The translations under genes were made by a program, and so were the position numbers. The notes below the pieces were generated by a model, which ran no database searches, was not told where the DNA came from, and worked only from the letters and a program-made list of their open reading frames with translations. DNA of 64,000 bases from Pseudomonadota bacterium (GTDB lineage: Bacteria; Pseudomonadota; Alphaproteobacteria; Sphingomonadales; Sphingomonadaceae): the NCBI GenBank assembly GCA_023458055.1, contig JAEXAW010000002.1, positions 131,457-195,456 on the forward strand. The letters are read 5' to 3'. Shown here piece by piece: positions 15,950 through 25,186 of this stretch. The number at the start of each line of letters is the position of its first letter. The stretch's first letter is position 1.

Positions 15950-18283
15950 TCACCCCGCCCCGATTTCCTTGCGCAGATCGGCAATGAGGTCTGCGACCGT
16001 GGTCAGGCGCTCGTCCTCCTCTTCGAGAATGGCGAGGAACAAGGCGCGGCGCAATTCGGCAAGGCGGCCGGGCGGGAGTGCATTGCCCGCAGGCATGGCG
16101 GACGCAATGATGTCGAGCATCCGCTCCGCCCCATGGAGCCTTCCCCACAAATAGTCATTTTCGCGGTAGGTGCGGCTGAAAAACGCGCCGAAGCTATTGA
16201 ACTGGATGCCCTTCAGCGTAGCCTGTGCACCGCCCTGCCGGATTGCCGTCGCATCGCTCGGCGAGATCCGGTCGACCTTGATCGGATCATATTCGTCATT
16301 GCCCTCGCCTTGCAGCAGCGGCAGGGTCGCAATGTCATAATAGGGGAAGCCCAGATAAGAGAGCAGCATCTCGCGCCGCTCGACTTTGGGGAGGACGGAC
16401 AGCGCGGTTGCGATTTTTTCGTCAACGCTGCGGTCCGTCGCCGCCAAACCGCAGTCATTTTCAAGCTGCGTCAGCACCTCGCCAATGCGCTTGGGCGCGG
16501 TCGCCGGATCGCCGAAATTTTGCGGATCAAAAAAGGCCTTGGACTGGCGTTCGAAATAAATGGCGAGCCCTGCATAGATGGCATCGCGCATCCGGGTGAT
16601 CGCGGTTTGGTCCACGCCTTCCTTGACTTCCACCGCCTCGTCCAACCGGCGTGCGAGAAAGCGCAAGCGACGCACACGAAACGCGAGATCGAACGCGCGG
16701 AAAAAATGGATCGTTGCAGCGCTCGCGCCGCCCGATGCGCTGATATCATCAAGGCCGCGTGCGCGAACTTCAGCCCATAACGCGTGCCGCAAATCCTCCC
16801 GCGCGCGATTGTCTGAAAAGCCGAAGATGCTGTTGAGTTGCTCAGCCAGGCTTTCAACCAAACCCGAAAGTTTGAGGTGCCCGTAAGCGGCGTAGGCAAA
16901 GCCCGCCTCATCCGCCGCCTTTTTTTGCGCGTCACCGCGCCAGTTGGCGAGCCGTGCAGGGGTTGGCCGGTCCAGAAAGAAGGTGCGCCCGAAGAGTTTT
17001 TGCACCCGCTCTTCAACTTCCTCGCGCATCGCATCAATGATCCGCCGCATCCGCCGGATCCGCGCCGAACGCTGCTCGAGCATTTCGACGCTATCATGGA
17101 TAGGCTGTTCGCGCGGAATATCCGACATAGCTCCGAAAATAGTGGTGAAGAAGCCGGGCAAGGCCGACCCGCTCTCATTTTTTTTGGACGTGAGCGTGAA
17201 GCTGCGCATGTCGGGTTTGGGGTCGATATAGACGAAACGGCGATCAACCTCGCGCCGCGCCGGGCGGCCTTTCAGCATTTCAATCGCTGGACCGAAGGGC
17301 GCGTTGGCGAGCACCGACCCGTCAATCAGCACCGTGTCTTCGGCATGGCCGATGGCCGCCTGACGCGGTAATTGCGCCGTAAGGAACGCGTCCCGCTCCG
17401 GCCATAAATGCTCGCGCTCGGCAAGCACCGCGTCCAGTTCGCGCACGGTGAAGGGCGGAAAAGCACCGGGAAAACTGGCCGTTGCGCGCGCCGCAAAAGC
17501 GAGACCCGCCGCATCACCCAGGTCATCGCACGCGCTCTGCTGGAAGCGGAAATTGAGCGTCAGGCGATGTTCAGTCTCGGTCACTTCGGCGGGGCTGTGC
17601 AATTCCATCCGCTGCGGGTAGCCCGCAAAATCGGTCACGGTGACGATGAGATCGAGCGGCTGTTCGGCTGGCAATAAGGGCCGGGGCTGCTCGCCTTGCG
17701 GGGCTGAGCGGGCCATCGCATCGAACGCATCGAGCAGCATGTTGGAGAAAATCTTGCCCCCGAACGGCGGCTCGAACCAGCGCGCACGGACGAATTGCGA
17801 AATTTTCGCGCGCACTTCATTGCGACCGGCGCTGTCCATCGAACTGATCGCGCCTTCATCCTTGCGCTTGGTCGCAGCCCAGGCCAGCGGCACCGCCCAG
17901 AATTTGGTGAAACCCGATAAAGGCCGCGCATCGGGATCAAGCAATTCCTCCACATCCGCGCGCGTAAGCCACATATCGGTGAGTGGATCGAGCGATTGCC
18001 CGGTTGCGATTGCCTGCGCGAGGAACACGCCGTTAATCCCGCCCGCACTTGCGCCTGCGATAATATCGACAATCACCCGAAGCCGCGTCGATGAGGCCTG
18101 CTCGATCTCCGCGATCAGTTGGCGATAAATGTCCGCGGACGGCGAAAGAGCAGTATGGCGGTCATGATAGGCCCGGCTGGCGCGCGCCGCAGTCCAGATT
18201 TCCTTGGTGATACCGTGCATATAAACCGCAAGGCTGATGCCTCCGTAACATACCAGTGCCAATCGCAACTCTTTTTCACGCAT
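15950..18283 (-). CDS. patatin-like phospholipase-related protein, long form
   Basis: A 777-residue patatin-superfamily protein, probably an acyl hydrolase acting on membrane lipids. It starts MREKELRLALVCYGGISLAV with the glycine-rich oxyanion segment. GASAGGING contains the nucleophile Ser79 (GxSxG), and VLIDGSVLANAPF supplies the dyad Asp (about 321), as DGS where DGG or DGA is usual. The C-terminal half (about 400-777) is a long helical region resembling the DUF3376 part of patatin-related proteins. There is no signal peptide. The start at 18283 fits the family; a longer reading from 18346 adds an unlikely 21 residues. It converges on rdgB. Confidence 0.8.
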   Translation of the reverse strand: MREKELRLALVCYGGISLAVYMHGITKEIWTAARASRAYHDRHTALSPSADIYRQLIAEIEQASSTRLRVIVDIIAGASAGGINGVFLAQAIATGQSLDPLTDMWLTRADVEELLDPDARPLSGFTKFWAVPLAWAATKRKDEGAISSMDSAGRNEVRAKISQFVRARWFEPPFGGKIFSNMLLDAFDAMARSAPQGEQPRPLLPAEQPLDLIVTVTDFAGYPQRMELHSPAEVTETEHRLTLNFRFQQSACDDLGDAAGLAFAARATASFPGAFPPFTVRELDAVLAEREHLWPERDAFLTAQLPRQAAIGHAEDTVLIDGSVLANAPFGPAIEMLKGRPARREVDRRFVYIDPKPDMRSFTLTSKKNESGSALPGFFTTIFGAMSDIPREQPIHDSVEMLEQRSARIRRMRRIIDAMREEVEERVQKLFGRTFFLDRPTPARLANWRGDAQKKAADEAGFAYAAYGHLKLSGLVESLAEQLNSIFGFSDNRAREDLRHALWAEVRARGLDDISASGGASAATIHFFRAFDLAFRVRRLRFLARRLDEAVEVKEGVDQTAITRMRDAIYAGLAIYFERQSKAFFDPQNFGDPATAPKRIGEVLTQLENDCGLAATDRSVDEKIATALSVLPKVERREMLLSYLGFPYYDIATLPLLQGEGNDEYDPIKVDRISPSDATAIRQGGAQATLKGIQFNSFGAFFSRTYRENDYLWGRLHGAERMLDIIASAMPAGNALPPGRLAELRRALFLAILEEEDERLTTVADLIADLRKEIGAG

Positions 18284-18394
18284 GGAAGAGAGGGATAGCA
18301 GTTTTGCGCAGGCTTGTAAGGCCCTTCCGCGGGAACCGGCTCGCAAACGAGGCGTTGGAGGGGGGACAAACTCGTAACAGGAGGTTGAAAAACG

Positions 18395-18760
18395 ATGCTC
18401 AAATTCTCAGCAATGATAATTGTTGCCGCTGCCACTGCGAGCGTTGCCGGGCCCGCTTCAGCGCAGCGCATGTCTGATGGCCGCACGGCTGCGGAAATCG
18501 CCGCTACCCAGCAGCTTAACGCCGAGGCCGCGGCAAAGGCCAAGGCTGACATCGAGGCAATCAACGCGACCAAGGCGGCCGCTGCGGCAAATGTCGCAAC
18601 CAATGAAGCCAAGCAAAAGGAATATGAAGCGCAGCGCGCTGCGTGGGAAGCAGAAGTCGCGCGCGTCAAAGCCGACAATGAACGTCGCCAGGCTGATTAT
18701 CAGGCGTGTGTCGCTGGCGATAAAGCGCGTTGTGCGCTGCTGCCCGCTGCGCCGCAATAA
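18395..18760 (+). CDS. secreted Ala/Lys/Glu-rich coiled-coil protein, function unknown
   Basis: A 121-residue exported protein. A signal peptide of about 23 residues ends ASVAGPASAQ. The mature part is almost one long alpha helix (ATQQLNAEAAAKAKADIEAI and on to EAEVARVKADNERRQADYQA), with two Cys in a short C-terminal loop (QACVAGDKARCALL) that may form a disulphide. AGGAGG about 9 bases before ATG supports the start. It is divergent from the patatin gene and followed by a strong hairpin, so it forms a single-gene unit. No family was recognised. Confidence 0.7.
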   Translation: MLKFSAMIIVAAATASVAGPASAQRMSDGRTAAEIAATQQLNAEAAAKAKADIEAINATKAAAAANVATNEAKQKEYEAQRAAWEAEVARVKADNERRQADYQACVAGDKARCALLPAAPQ

Positions 18761-18784
18761 ACCGTCAACGCATATATTCTGATA

Positions 18785-18819
18785 CCCCGCGCGCCGATCT
18801 TCAGGATAGGCGCGCGGGG
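18785..18819. terminator. 11-bp GC hairpin between convergent genes
   Basis: CCCCGCGCGCC (18785-18795) and GGCGCGCGGGG (18809-18819) are exact reverse complements around a 13-nt loop. It sits between the secreted coiled-coil gene and the DUF11 gene, which point at each other. There is no T run in either direction, so it may still act as a shared 3' hairpin. Confidence 0.65.
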
Positions 18820-18837
18820 GGTGACTAGGCCCTGCCC

Positions 18838-20154
18838 CTAAGTCACATTGCATCTGACTTGGAATGTGACGCTGCTATTGGCCGGAAAGGTCGGAATAGC
18901 GGTCGGCCCTGTCATTATATTTGCAGGCGTGGCGGGACAGGTCGCGCCGTTGCTGCCCGTGCAATTCTGCACCAAACAACCGCTAAGCCCGGTGCCGGGC
19001 GAATCTTGTACCGTCGCCCCATCCGCGCTGGCGGGACCCGCATTATTAGCCGTTATCGTATAAGTGGTGGTCGTGCCGGAAACCAGCTGGGTCGTGCCAT
19101 TGGATTTGGTGATCGATAGCCGAACTTCGTTGGTATCATTATTGGTGATGGTACAGATCGCGCTGTCGCCGTCGTTAAGCGCAATGCTGTTCCCGCTCAC
19201 CGCCACGCCCCCATTTTTGGTGCAGCTATAATTGCTCGCCGTATAGCCGGTAGGCGTCGCCGATTCAGTCAAGCTATAGCTGCCCGCAGCAACGACCGCG
19301 TCGGTCACGGCGGTTGAGCCCGTCGCGCCGCTGATCGCCGTCGGGCCACTCCCGCTCAGCGTCCAAGCGCTGGCCAGCGCCGTCCCGCCATTGTCGTTGA
19401 TCACCGTCTTCCGCAAGGTGAGGCGGGTCAGCATCACGCCCACGACAAAACCTTCTGCCCCGTCAATTTTCGAGGCGATCGCCACCGAGGTCGGGCTCGG
19501 CGTCGAGGCCAGAAACGATCCGGTCGACGAGGATGAAGCTGGCGCTTGCCAGGTGAGCGTTGTCCCCGCAATGCTAAGCGTCGGCACCGGATTAGGCGGC
19601 AAGGTCAATATCTCCATCTGCCGCCACGAACTAGTCGTGGTCATGACAAAATTTTCCGAATTATCGGTATTTTCATTGTCCGCGAAAACCAGCGCAAAGG
19701 GTACGACGGCGTTGGTCGCGATATTCCGCACTATAATATTGCTGATGGTGAAAGAATAATTGCCCGGCGATCCCGCGCCGCCGATGAGCAGGGGACGCCC
19801 CGCGATGTTGGTATAATAATTGCCCCCGAACACCCGGAGTTGCGGCGGGGTCGCCTGTATCGACGGCCCGGAATTCTGCTTTACCGTTAAGGTCAACCGG
19901 TAGCCCGCATAAGGACCGGTCAGATCAAAGGTGAAATTCTGCGCGGTTGTGCCTGCAACATATCCTGTGAAATCGAGCCAGCATACCGTGCTCGCATAGG
20001 TACCGCTTCCGCTCGTTGCATAATTGCATATATTGGCCGAAGCCGCCGAAGGCAGCGCGAAAAAGGCCGCCAACGCCGCGAGCAAGCGCAACAGCACACC
20101 CCCGTTGAAAATCCGCGCCCCAGATCGCCGCCACCCCCTAAAATCACGTGACAT
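18838..20154 (-). CDS. secreted surface protein with prealbumin-like and DUF11 domains
   Basis: A 438-residue exported protein. After an Arg-rich start a hydrophobic signal segment (LLRLLAALAAFFALPSAASA) ends near residue 40. Residues 41-230 form a beta-rich domain with a Cys pair. About 245-345 is a SpaA/prealbumin-like module (LRKTVINDNGGTALASAWTL, GSYSLTESATPTGYTASNYS, CTITNNDT). About 347-438 is a DUF11 repeat (LSITKSNGTTQLVSGTTTTY, AGPASADGATVQDSPGTGLS). Such proteins are adhesin-like and Ser/Thr-rich. The DUF11 module stops at CNVT, a few residues short of the usual end, so a premature stop is possible. Single copies of each module are present. Confidence 0.75.
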   Translation of the reverse strand: MSRDFRGWRRSGARIFNGGVLLRLLAALAAFFALPSAASANICNYATSGSGTYASTVCWLDFTGYVAGTTAQNFTFDLTGPYAGYRLTLTVKQNSGPSIQATPPQLRVFGGNYYTNIAGRPLLIGGAGSPGNYSFTISNIIVRNIATNAVVPFALVFADNENTDNSENFVMTTTSSWRQMEILTLPPNPVPTLSIAGTTLTWQAPASSSSTGSFLASTPSPTSVAIASKIDGAEGFVVGVMLTRLTLRKTVINDNGGTALASAWTLSGSGPTAISGATGSTAVTDAVVAAGSYSLTESATPTGYTASNYSCTKNGGVAVSGNSIALNDGDSAICTITNNDTNEVRLSITKSNGTTQLVSGTTTTYTITANNAGPASADGATVQDSPGTGLSGCLVQNCTGSNGATCPATPANIMTGPTAIPTFPANSSVTFQVRCNVT

Positions 20155-20440
20155 TAGCGCTCATACTTTCGTTGCATTCGACCCACCCTTGTTACCCCCG
20201 GACGCGCTATCGACCCCCTTGGGCCGGCGCGGCATCCATTTTTCAAATGTAAACTTTGAATAAAACTATAGTTTTTCGCTACACATCGAATCAATTTCCA
20301 AAACTGGATATGTCAATCAGGGTAATTTTTCACCCTAAATTCGGTCCTGTGTCCAAATTTTTACAACTGCGGCTGCGGCCGGCGCGCAAACCGATCCCCC
20401 GCTTCCCCTCGCAGGCGGGAGCGCCTATCTGTCACCCGTT

Positions 20441-22606
20441 ATGAATCGCGCCCGCGTTATCCTGATGAATTCGGCTTTAGGGCCGCTCGATTATCGTGTG
20501 CCGCATGATATGCGGGTCGAACCGGGGAGCGTGGTTGCAGCCCCGCTGGGGCCGCGCCAATTGCTCGGCGTGGTGTGGGAAGATGCCGCGTTCGAGGTCG
20601 AGGAGGTCGGCGACAATCGCCTGCGCAATCTCCTTCATGTCTATGACATCCCTCCGCTTGCCAAGCCGCTGCGCGACCTCGTGCTGTGGACCTCGGACTA
20701 TTATCTCGCTCATCCGGCGTCCGTCCTGCGGATGGTCATTCCGGGCTCAGCGCTCGGTGCCCCGGGGCGTCCGATCATCGAATATCGCGCATCCGGCACT
20801 CTTCCCGAGCGGATGACCGCGCAGCGCGAACAGGCTATGGAGCGCATCAGAGACGGCCAAGGTACGGCGCGCGAACTTGCGGCGCTGGCCGAGGTAAGCG
20901 AGGGCGTGATCCGCGGGCTAATCAAGGCGGGCGCGCTTGAGGCCGAGGAGGTTTCGGCTGACCACCCCTTCCCTGATCCGGACCCTGATTTCGCGCCGCC
21001 CGATCTTTCTGCCGATCAGAACGCCGCTGCCACCCGCATGGTCGAGGCGGTGCGTGCGCAGAATTTCCAACCCTTCCTGCTTGACGGCGTCACCGGGTCG
21101 GGCAAGACCGAGGTTTATTTCGAAGCCATTGCCGAGGCCATCCGCGAGCAGCGGCAAGTGCTGGTCCTGCTCCCCGAAATTGCGCTGACCGAACCGTTTC
21201 TCACCCGCTTTACCGCGCGCTTTGGCTGCGAGCCGGTGACCTGGCATTCGGGGATGCGCTCCTCCGAGCGCCGCCGCGCCTGGCATGCAATTGCGAGCGG
21301 CGAGGCCAAGGTCACCGTGGGGGCGCGCTCCGCGCTGTTCCTGCCGTACAAGCAACTTGGCCTCATCGTCGTCGATGAAGCGCATGAGACCAGCTTCAAA
21401 CAGGAAGAGGGCGTCCATTATCACGCCCGCGACGTCGCGGTAATGCGCGGCAAGTTTGAAACCTGTCCCGTGGTGCTGGCCTCGGCCACACCGCCGATTG
21501 AAAGCCGCGTCCAGGTCGAGGCGGGGCGCTATGAGGAACTCACCCTCCCCTCGCGCTACGGAGCCGCCGAGCTTCCCGACATCCGCGCCATCGATATGCG
21601 CGAAGACCCGCCTGACCGGGGCATGTGGCTCGCGCCCAAGCTGGTCGCCGCGCTCGCCGACCGGCTGGAGAAGGGTGAGCAATCTTTGCTCTTTTTGAAC
21701 CGCCGGGGCTATGCGCCGCTCACGCTCTGCCGCACCTGTGGGCATCGTTTCCAATGCCCCAATTGCAGCGCCTGGATGGTCGAGCACCGCCTTGTCCGCC
21801 GCCTCGCCTGCCACCATTGCGGCCATGTCATGCCGCCGCCCGACGCCTGCCCCGAATGCAAGAGCGAGGACAGCCTCGTCGCCTGCGGCCCCGGCGTCGA
21901 GCGCATCGCCGACGAGGTCAAGGCGCTGTTTCCCACCGCACGCGTTGCGATCATCACCTCCGACACCTTATGGTCGCCCGCCAAGGCGGCGGAATTTGTC
22001 GCGATGATGGAGGCGGGCGCGATCGACATCATTGTCGGCACGCAATTGGTGACCAAAGGCTATCATTTCCCCGAACTGACCTTGGTAGGTGTGGTCGATG
22101 CGGACCTAGGGCTCGAGGGCGGCGATTTACGGGCCGCAGAACGCACCTTCCAGCAGATCGCACAGGTCGCGGGGCGGGCCGGACGCGGGGAGAAACCGGG
22201 CGAGGTGCTGATCCAGACGCGGCTTCCCGAAGCGCCGGTGATGGAGGCGCTGGTTTCCGGCGAGCGCGAGGATTTCTACCAGACCGAAACCGAAAGCCGC
22301 CGCCACGCCCATGCGCCGCCCTTTGGCCGCTTTGCCGGGATTATTGTGTCATCGGAGGACGCCGAACTCGCCCAGCGCATCGCGCGCGACATCGGCGAGG
22401 CTGCGCCGCAATCGGACGATATGCACATCTACGGCCCCGCGCCCGCGCCGCTCGCGATGCTGAGGGGGCGCCACCGCTATCGGCTCTTGGTCCACGCCAA
22501 GCGCAATTTCGCGATGCAGGACGCTATCCGCGCTTGGCTCGGCAGCGTCGAATGGCCGAGCAAGGTGCGGGTGATCGTGGATGTTGATCCGTATAGTTTT
22601 GTGTAA
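20441..22606 (+). CDS. priA: primosomal protein N' (replication restart helicase PriA)
   Basis: PriA is a 3'-5' DNA helicase that reloads the replisome at stalled forks. The 721-residue protein has an N-terminal DNA-binding domain, Walker A GVTGSGKTE (216-224), DEAH (312-315) with aromatic-rich loop ETSFKQEEGVHYHARD, and a zinc domain with paired Cys (CRTCGHRFQCPNC, CHHCG, CPEC). It then has helicase motifs GTQLVTKGYHFPELTLVGVV and QVAGRAGRG. The 286-bp region before it has no gene; an AT-rich part around 20250-20340 is a promoter candidate. It converges on the regulator gene with a 6-bp gap. Confidence 0.97.
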   Translation: MNRARVILMNSALGPLDYRVPHDMRVEPGSVVAAPLGPRQLLGVVWEDAAFEVEEVGDNRLRNLLHVYDIPPLAKPLRDLVLWTSDYYLAHPASVLRMVIPGSALGAPGRPIIEYRASGTLPERMTAQREQAMERIRDGQGTARELAALAEVSEGVIRGLIKAGALEAEEVSADHPFPDPDPDFAPPDLSADQNAAATRMVEAVRAQNFQPFLLDGVTGSGKTEVYFEAIAEAIREQRQVLVLLPEIALTEPFLTRFTARFGCEPVTWHSGMRSSERRRAWHAIASGEAKVTVGARSALFLPYKQLGLIVVDEAHETSFKQEEGVHYHARDVAVMRGKFETCPVVLASATPPIESRVQVEAGRYEELTLPSRYGAAELPDIRAIDMREDPPDRGMWLAPKLVAALADRLEKGEQSLLFLNRRGYAPLTLCRTCGHRFQCPNCSAWMVEHRLVRRLACHHCGHVMPPPDACPECKSEDSLVACGPGVERIADEVKALFPTARVAIITSDTLWSPAKAAEFVAMMEAGAIDIIVGTQLVTKGYHFPELTLVGVVDADLGLEGGDLRAAERTFQQIAQVAGRAGRGEKPGEVLIQTRLPEAPVMEALVSGEREDFYQTETESRRHAHAPPFGRFAGIIVSSEDAELAQRIARDIGEAAPQSDDMHIYGPAPAPLAMLRGRHRYRLLVHAKRNFAMQDAIRAWLGSVEWPSKVRVIVDVDPYSFV

Positions 22607-22612
22607 TGAATG

Positions 22613-23146
22613 TTAAAGTGCCGCCGCGAGAATATTACCCTTTTCAGTTAGGCCATAAGCGCTGGCTGGAGGATAACCGCTAACAATCTCGCGGTTTATG
22701 AGATGATGGTGCATTAGCCCCTTCAGACTTTGCGACAGCGCCCGCGGATTAGAATCCGGCAATGCCCTGGCCATTGCACTGAACCTAATTTCTCCTTCAT
22801 CAACGACACGGATCAAAGGCAGGGACCAGCGTGACAATGACGTTGGAGGTATGTCAAAGTTAGTTTGCACCCCCACAATGTTGGAACACGCAATCGCAGC
22901 AGATTGCCCCGCGTCGGTAAGAATATATTCCGGGCGTAATGGGTGCCCGTGACCAGAGTTACGCACAATCCAACCGTCTTCCAGTGCACATTGCAGAGTA
23001 CGAGACAGGCTTTCACGGCTGATCGCCAAGGCGTGTGCCAGTTCCACAAACCGCGCGCCCTTTCGGGCCGCCATAATCGCCAGCAGAGATATCAACCAGC
23101 GTTGACGGCTGATCTTTTGCAGTTGGTCTATAGTCAGCGTTGACAT
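22613..23146 (-). CDS. winged-helix transcriptional regulator with two HxlR/MarR-like halves
   Basis: A 177-residue DNA-binding protein. Residues 15-75 form one winged helix (FVELAHALAISRESLSRTLQ with a following wing, GHGHPLRPEYILTDAGQ). Residues about 105-175 look like a second (RFSAMARALPDSNPRALSQS, HHLINREIVSGYPPASAYGL, TEKGNILAAAL), close to HxlR. Two winged helices in one short chain is unusual; it may act as a pseudo-dimer. Base composition is lower in GC than the flanking genes, suggesting transfer. It is divergent from the VOC gene at 23198, the usual sign of local control. AGGAT-type ribosome sites are absent before ATG. Confidence 0.7.
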   Translation of the reverse strand: MSTLTIDQLQKISRQRWLISLLAIMAARKGARFVELAHALAISRESLSRTLQCALEDGWIVRNSGHGHPLRPEYILTDAGQSAAIACSNIVGVQTNFDIPPTSLSRWSLPLIRVVDEGEIRFSAMARALPDSNPRALSQSLKGLMHHHLINREIVSGYPPASAYGLTEKGNILAAAL

Positions 23147-23164
23147 GAATTTCTATATACTATA

Positions 23165-23188
23165 CTTTTGTGACTGTAGCAACAAAAG
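23165..23188. promoter_or_regulatory. inverted repeat CTTTTGT-N10-ACAAAAG between divergent genes
   Basis: CTTTTGT (23165-23171) and ACAAAAG (23182-23188) are exact reverse complements. They lie in the 51-bp gap between the regulator and the VOC gene, next to a TATATACTATA-like -10 region, and the right arm abuts the VOC ribosome-binding site. It is a good candidate operator for the adjacent regulator. Confidence 0.5.
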
Positions 23189-23197
23189 GATTGCCCT

Positions 23198-23563
23198 ATG
23201 TCACTAGATTTTGTTCCAGAAATTACCGCTTCTATGAGTGTAAAAGATCTTGATTCGGCAGTTCAATGGTATGAGAAAATACTGGGTTTTAAGCTACTTT
23301 ATAGGGTGGATGAAATTGGCTGGGCGGAGCTCAGCACCCACATGCCCGGTGTGAATGTCGGCCTCAGTCAGAATGAATCGGTCGTGCAGGGAGGTGGAGC
23401 CACGAACGTTTGGTCGGTTGCTGACATTGATGCTGCCAAAGCACATCTGATGACGCACGGAGTTACACAGGATGGCGAAATCCAAACTATTCCGGATATG
23501 GTCAAACTCCTCACCTTCTTCGATCCGGACGGAAATGCAATGATGTTTGCACAGTCGCTCTAG
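23198..23563 (+). CDS. VOC superfamily (glyoxalase/bleomycin-resistance-like) protein
   Basis: A 121-residue single-module vicinal-oxygen-chelate protein. It begins MSLDFVPEITASMSVKDLDS, then AVQWYEKILGF, and ends LTFFDPDGNAMMFAQSL, the classic beta-alpha-beta-beta-beta signature. Such proteins bind a metal and small molecules as dimers, and the substrate is unknown. The Glu/His ligand set is incomplete in this copy, so it may be a binding protein rather than an enzyme. Like the divergent regulator it has lower GC than its surroundings, and the two probably moved as a pair. Confidence 0.8.
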   Translation: MSLDFVPEITASMSVKDLDSAVQWYEKILGFKLLYRVDEIGWAELSTHMPGVNVGLSQNESVVQGGGATNVWSVADIDAAKAHLMTHGVTQDGEIQTIPDMVKLLTFFDPDGNAMMFAQSL

Positions 23564-23620
23564 GCTGTGAGGGTGAGTTTAGTCGGAACTGGGAGAGGGA
23601 TAAGCGGTTGCATCGCATCC

Positions 23621-23643
23621 GTGCGAGTTCCTTGAACTCGCAC
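23621..23643 (+). terminator. 9-bp hairpin after the VOC gene
   Basis: GTGCGAGTT (23621-23629) pairs with AACTCGCAC (23635-23643) around a 5-nt loop, between the VOC gene and the convergent M28 peptidase gene. It has no T tract, so it is a weak terminator or a repeat fragment. Confidence 0.45.
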
Positions 23644-23689
23644 GCCCTCATCCAACTGTGCCTAATTCGCTTCGCTCAGCAAGGCTACG

Positions 23690-25186
23690 TTACTGCACCA
23701 ACACTGGCCCTGGCCACGCCTTCAAACTGCCGAAATGCCGCGCCAGCGCCACATGCAAATCCGCATCCTCCGCTGCGCCTGAGAGGATAATCTTGTCGCC
23801 CGGTTCATCCTTGGGGCCGTGATAATCGCCGCCAAGATAGGTTTCGAGCTTCTTCATGTCGGCAAAGCTGCCGCTCACCATGACCATCGGCACGCCCTTG
23901 GCTTTGAGCGCCCAGCCGTCCTGGCGCTGGATCATGACGTTTGAGTCCGTGCCCATTTCGGGCTTGCGACCCATTGCGACGCTGACCCGGTCGATGTCGC
24001 TATCCAGCCCGGTCGTGCCGCGCCCGATAATCGCGACTTTCTCGCCCTTGGGAGCCACCGCGATGGTGTCGATGTTGAACGCCGCAACGATGCGTTCGAG
24101 CGGCACGGGCGGCTTTTCCGCAAAGGCCTTGGCTCCGAGCAGGCCTTTTTCTTCAGCGGTGGTGGCGACGAAATAAATGTCGCGGTCAAGCTCTGGTCCT
24201 TTAGCCAGCCGTTTGGCCGCCTCGATCAGCACCGCGATGCCGCTCGCATTGTCGACTGCGCCATTACAGATGCGGTCGGCGTCGCCCTCGGGACGGCAAA
24301 GCCCAAGATGATCCCAATGCCCCATGAAGAGGAGCACGCCATTCTTCGCGCCAAGCTTTCCCGGCAATTTGGCGATGACATTATAGCTGTCAAACTGGCG
24401 CCCTTCGCTGCTGGCAGCAAGGCTCACATGGCTGCGCAACGAGACCGGCTTGAATCCGGGCTTCCCCGCGTCGGCGGAAAGCTTGGCAAGGTCAAGTCCG
24501 TTGGCGGTAAAGAGTGTGGTCGCGGTGGGCGCGCGCAGCAATCCGCTGATGGCAAGCGGCGCGGGCTGCGGGTTCAGCTGAACCCGTTTTGCATAAGCGC
24601 GCTTATAGCCGCCCCACGGGAAGTTTTCCGATGTGATGCCGATCACGGCCCGCGCGCCCGCTGCTGCCAGCACCGCGCTGGTCTTGTCCATATCGATGCG
24701 CTTGCCAGTCACCGGATCAGTATAGAGGACGAGCACAGCCTTTCCTTTGACCCTGCCAATCGCCCGACCATCGGCGTCGAGCCCGGTGCCGGTGAAGATC
24801 ATCGGCAATTTGGACAATTCGGCGTGCGGACGGTCGGTCCATAGCATCACGGCATCGCCATCGAACATGGCCCCCGCGCCCTTGCCCGACAATGTCATGC
24901 GCTGTTCGCCCGCGCGGGTTTCGCCGAGCGTAACCGGCTGGAACCAGCTGCCGTCGGGCATCCCGCCCTTTAGCCCCGCATTGGCCCATTGCTGCGAAAT
25001 ATAGGTGATCGCCTTGGTCTCGCCCGGAGTGCCGGGAGCGCGACCTTCAAATTCGTCGCTAGCAAGGATCGCGATATGAGCGCGGAGATCGGCTTCGCTA
25101 ATCGGTGCATCCTTGGCCGCGAGCGGACTTGCGGCGATGACCGCTAGGGCAAGCGCGAGGGCCCGTCCAGCCTTGAACCTGATCAT
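23690..25186 (-). CDS. secreted M28 family metallopeptidase (aminopeptidase-like)
   Basis: A 498-residue exported zinc peptidase. The signal peptide (about 1-24) ends SPLAAKDA. A PA-like insert lies about 120-240, and the M28 catalytic part follows. Metal and catalytic residues seen are H290 in MGHWDHLG, D312 in GAVDNASG, the Glu pair E345/E346 in TTAEEKGLLG, D373 in FNIDT, and His near 435 in GGDYHGPKDE. These fit the family set. It probably removes N-terminal residues from peptides in the periplasm. Its start overlaps the stop of the CitE-like gene (ATGA), indicating one operon. Confidence 0.9.
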   Translation of the reverse strand: MIRFKAGRALALALAVIAASPLAAKDAPISEADLRAHIAILASDEFEGRAPGTPGETKAITYISQQWANAGLKGGMPDGSWFQPVTLGETRAGEQRMTLSGKGAGAMFDGDAVMLWTDRPHAELSKLPMIFTGTGLDADGRAIGRVKGKAVLVLYTDPVTGKRIDMDKTSAVLAAAGARAVIGITSENFPWGGYKRAYAKRVQLNPQPAPLAISGLLRAPTATTLFTANGLDLAKLSADAGKPGFKPVSLRSHVSLAASSEGRQFDSYNVIAKLPGKLGAKNGVLLFMGHWDHLGLCRPEGDADRICNGAVDNASGIAVLIEAAKRLAKGPELDRDIYFVATTAEEKGLLGAKAFAEKPPVPLERIVAAFNIDTIAVAPKGEKVAIIGRGTTGLDSDIDRVSVAMGRKPEMGTDSNVMIQRQDGWALKAKGVPMVMVSGSFADMKKLETYLGGDYHGPKDEPGDKIILSGAAEDADLHVALARHFGSLKAWPGPVLVQ

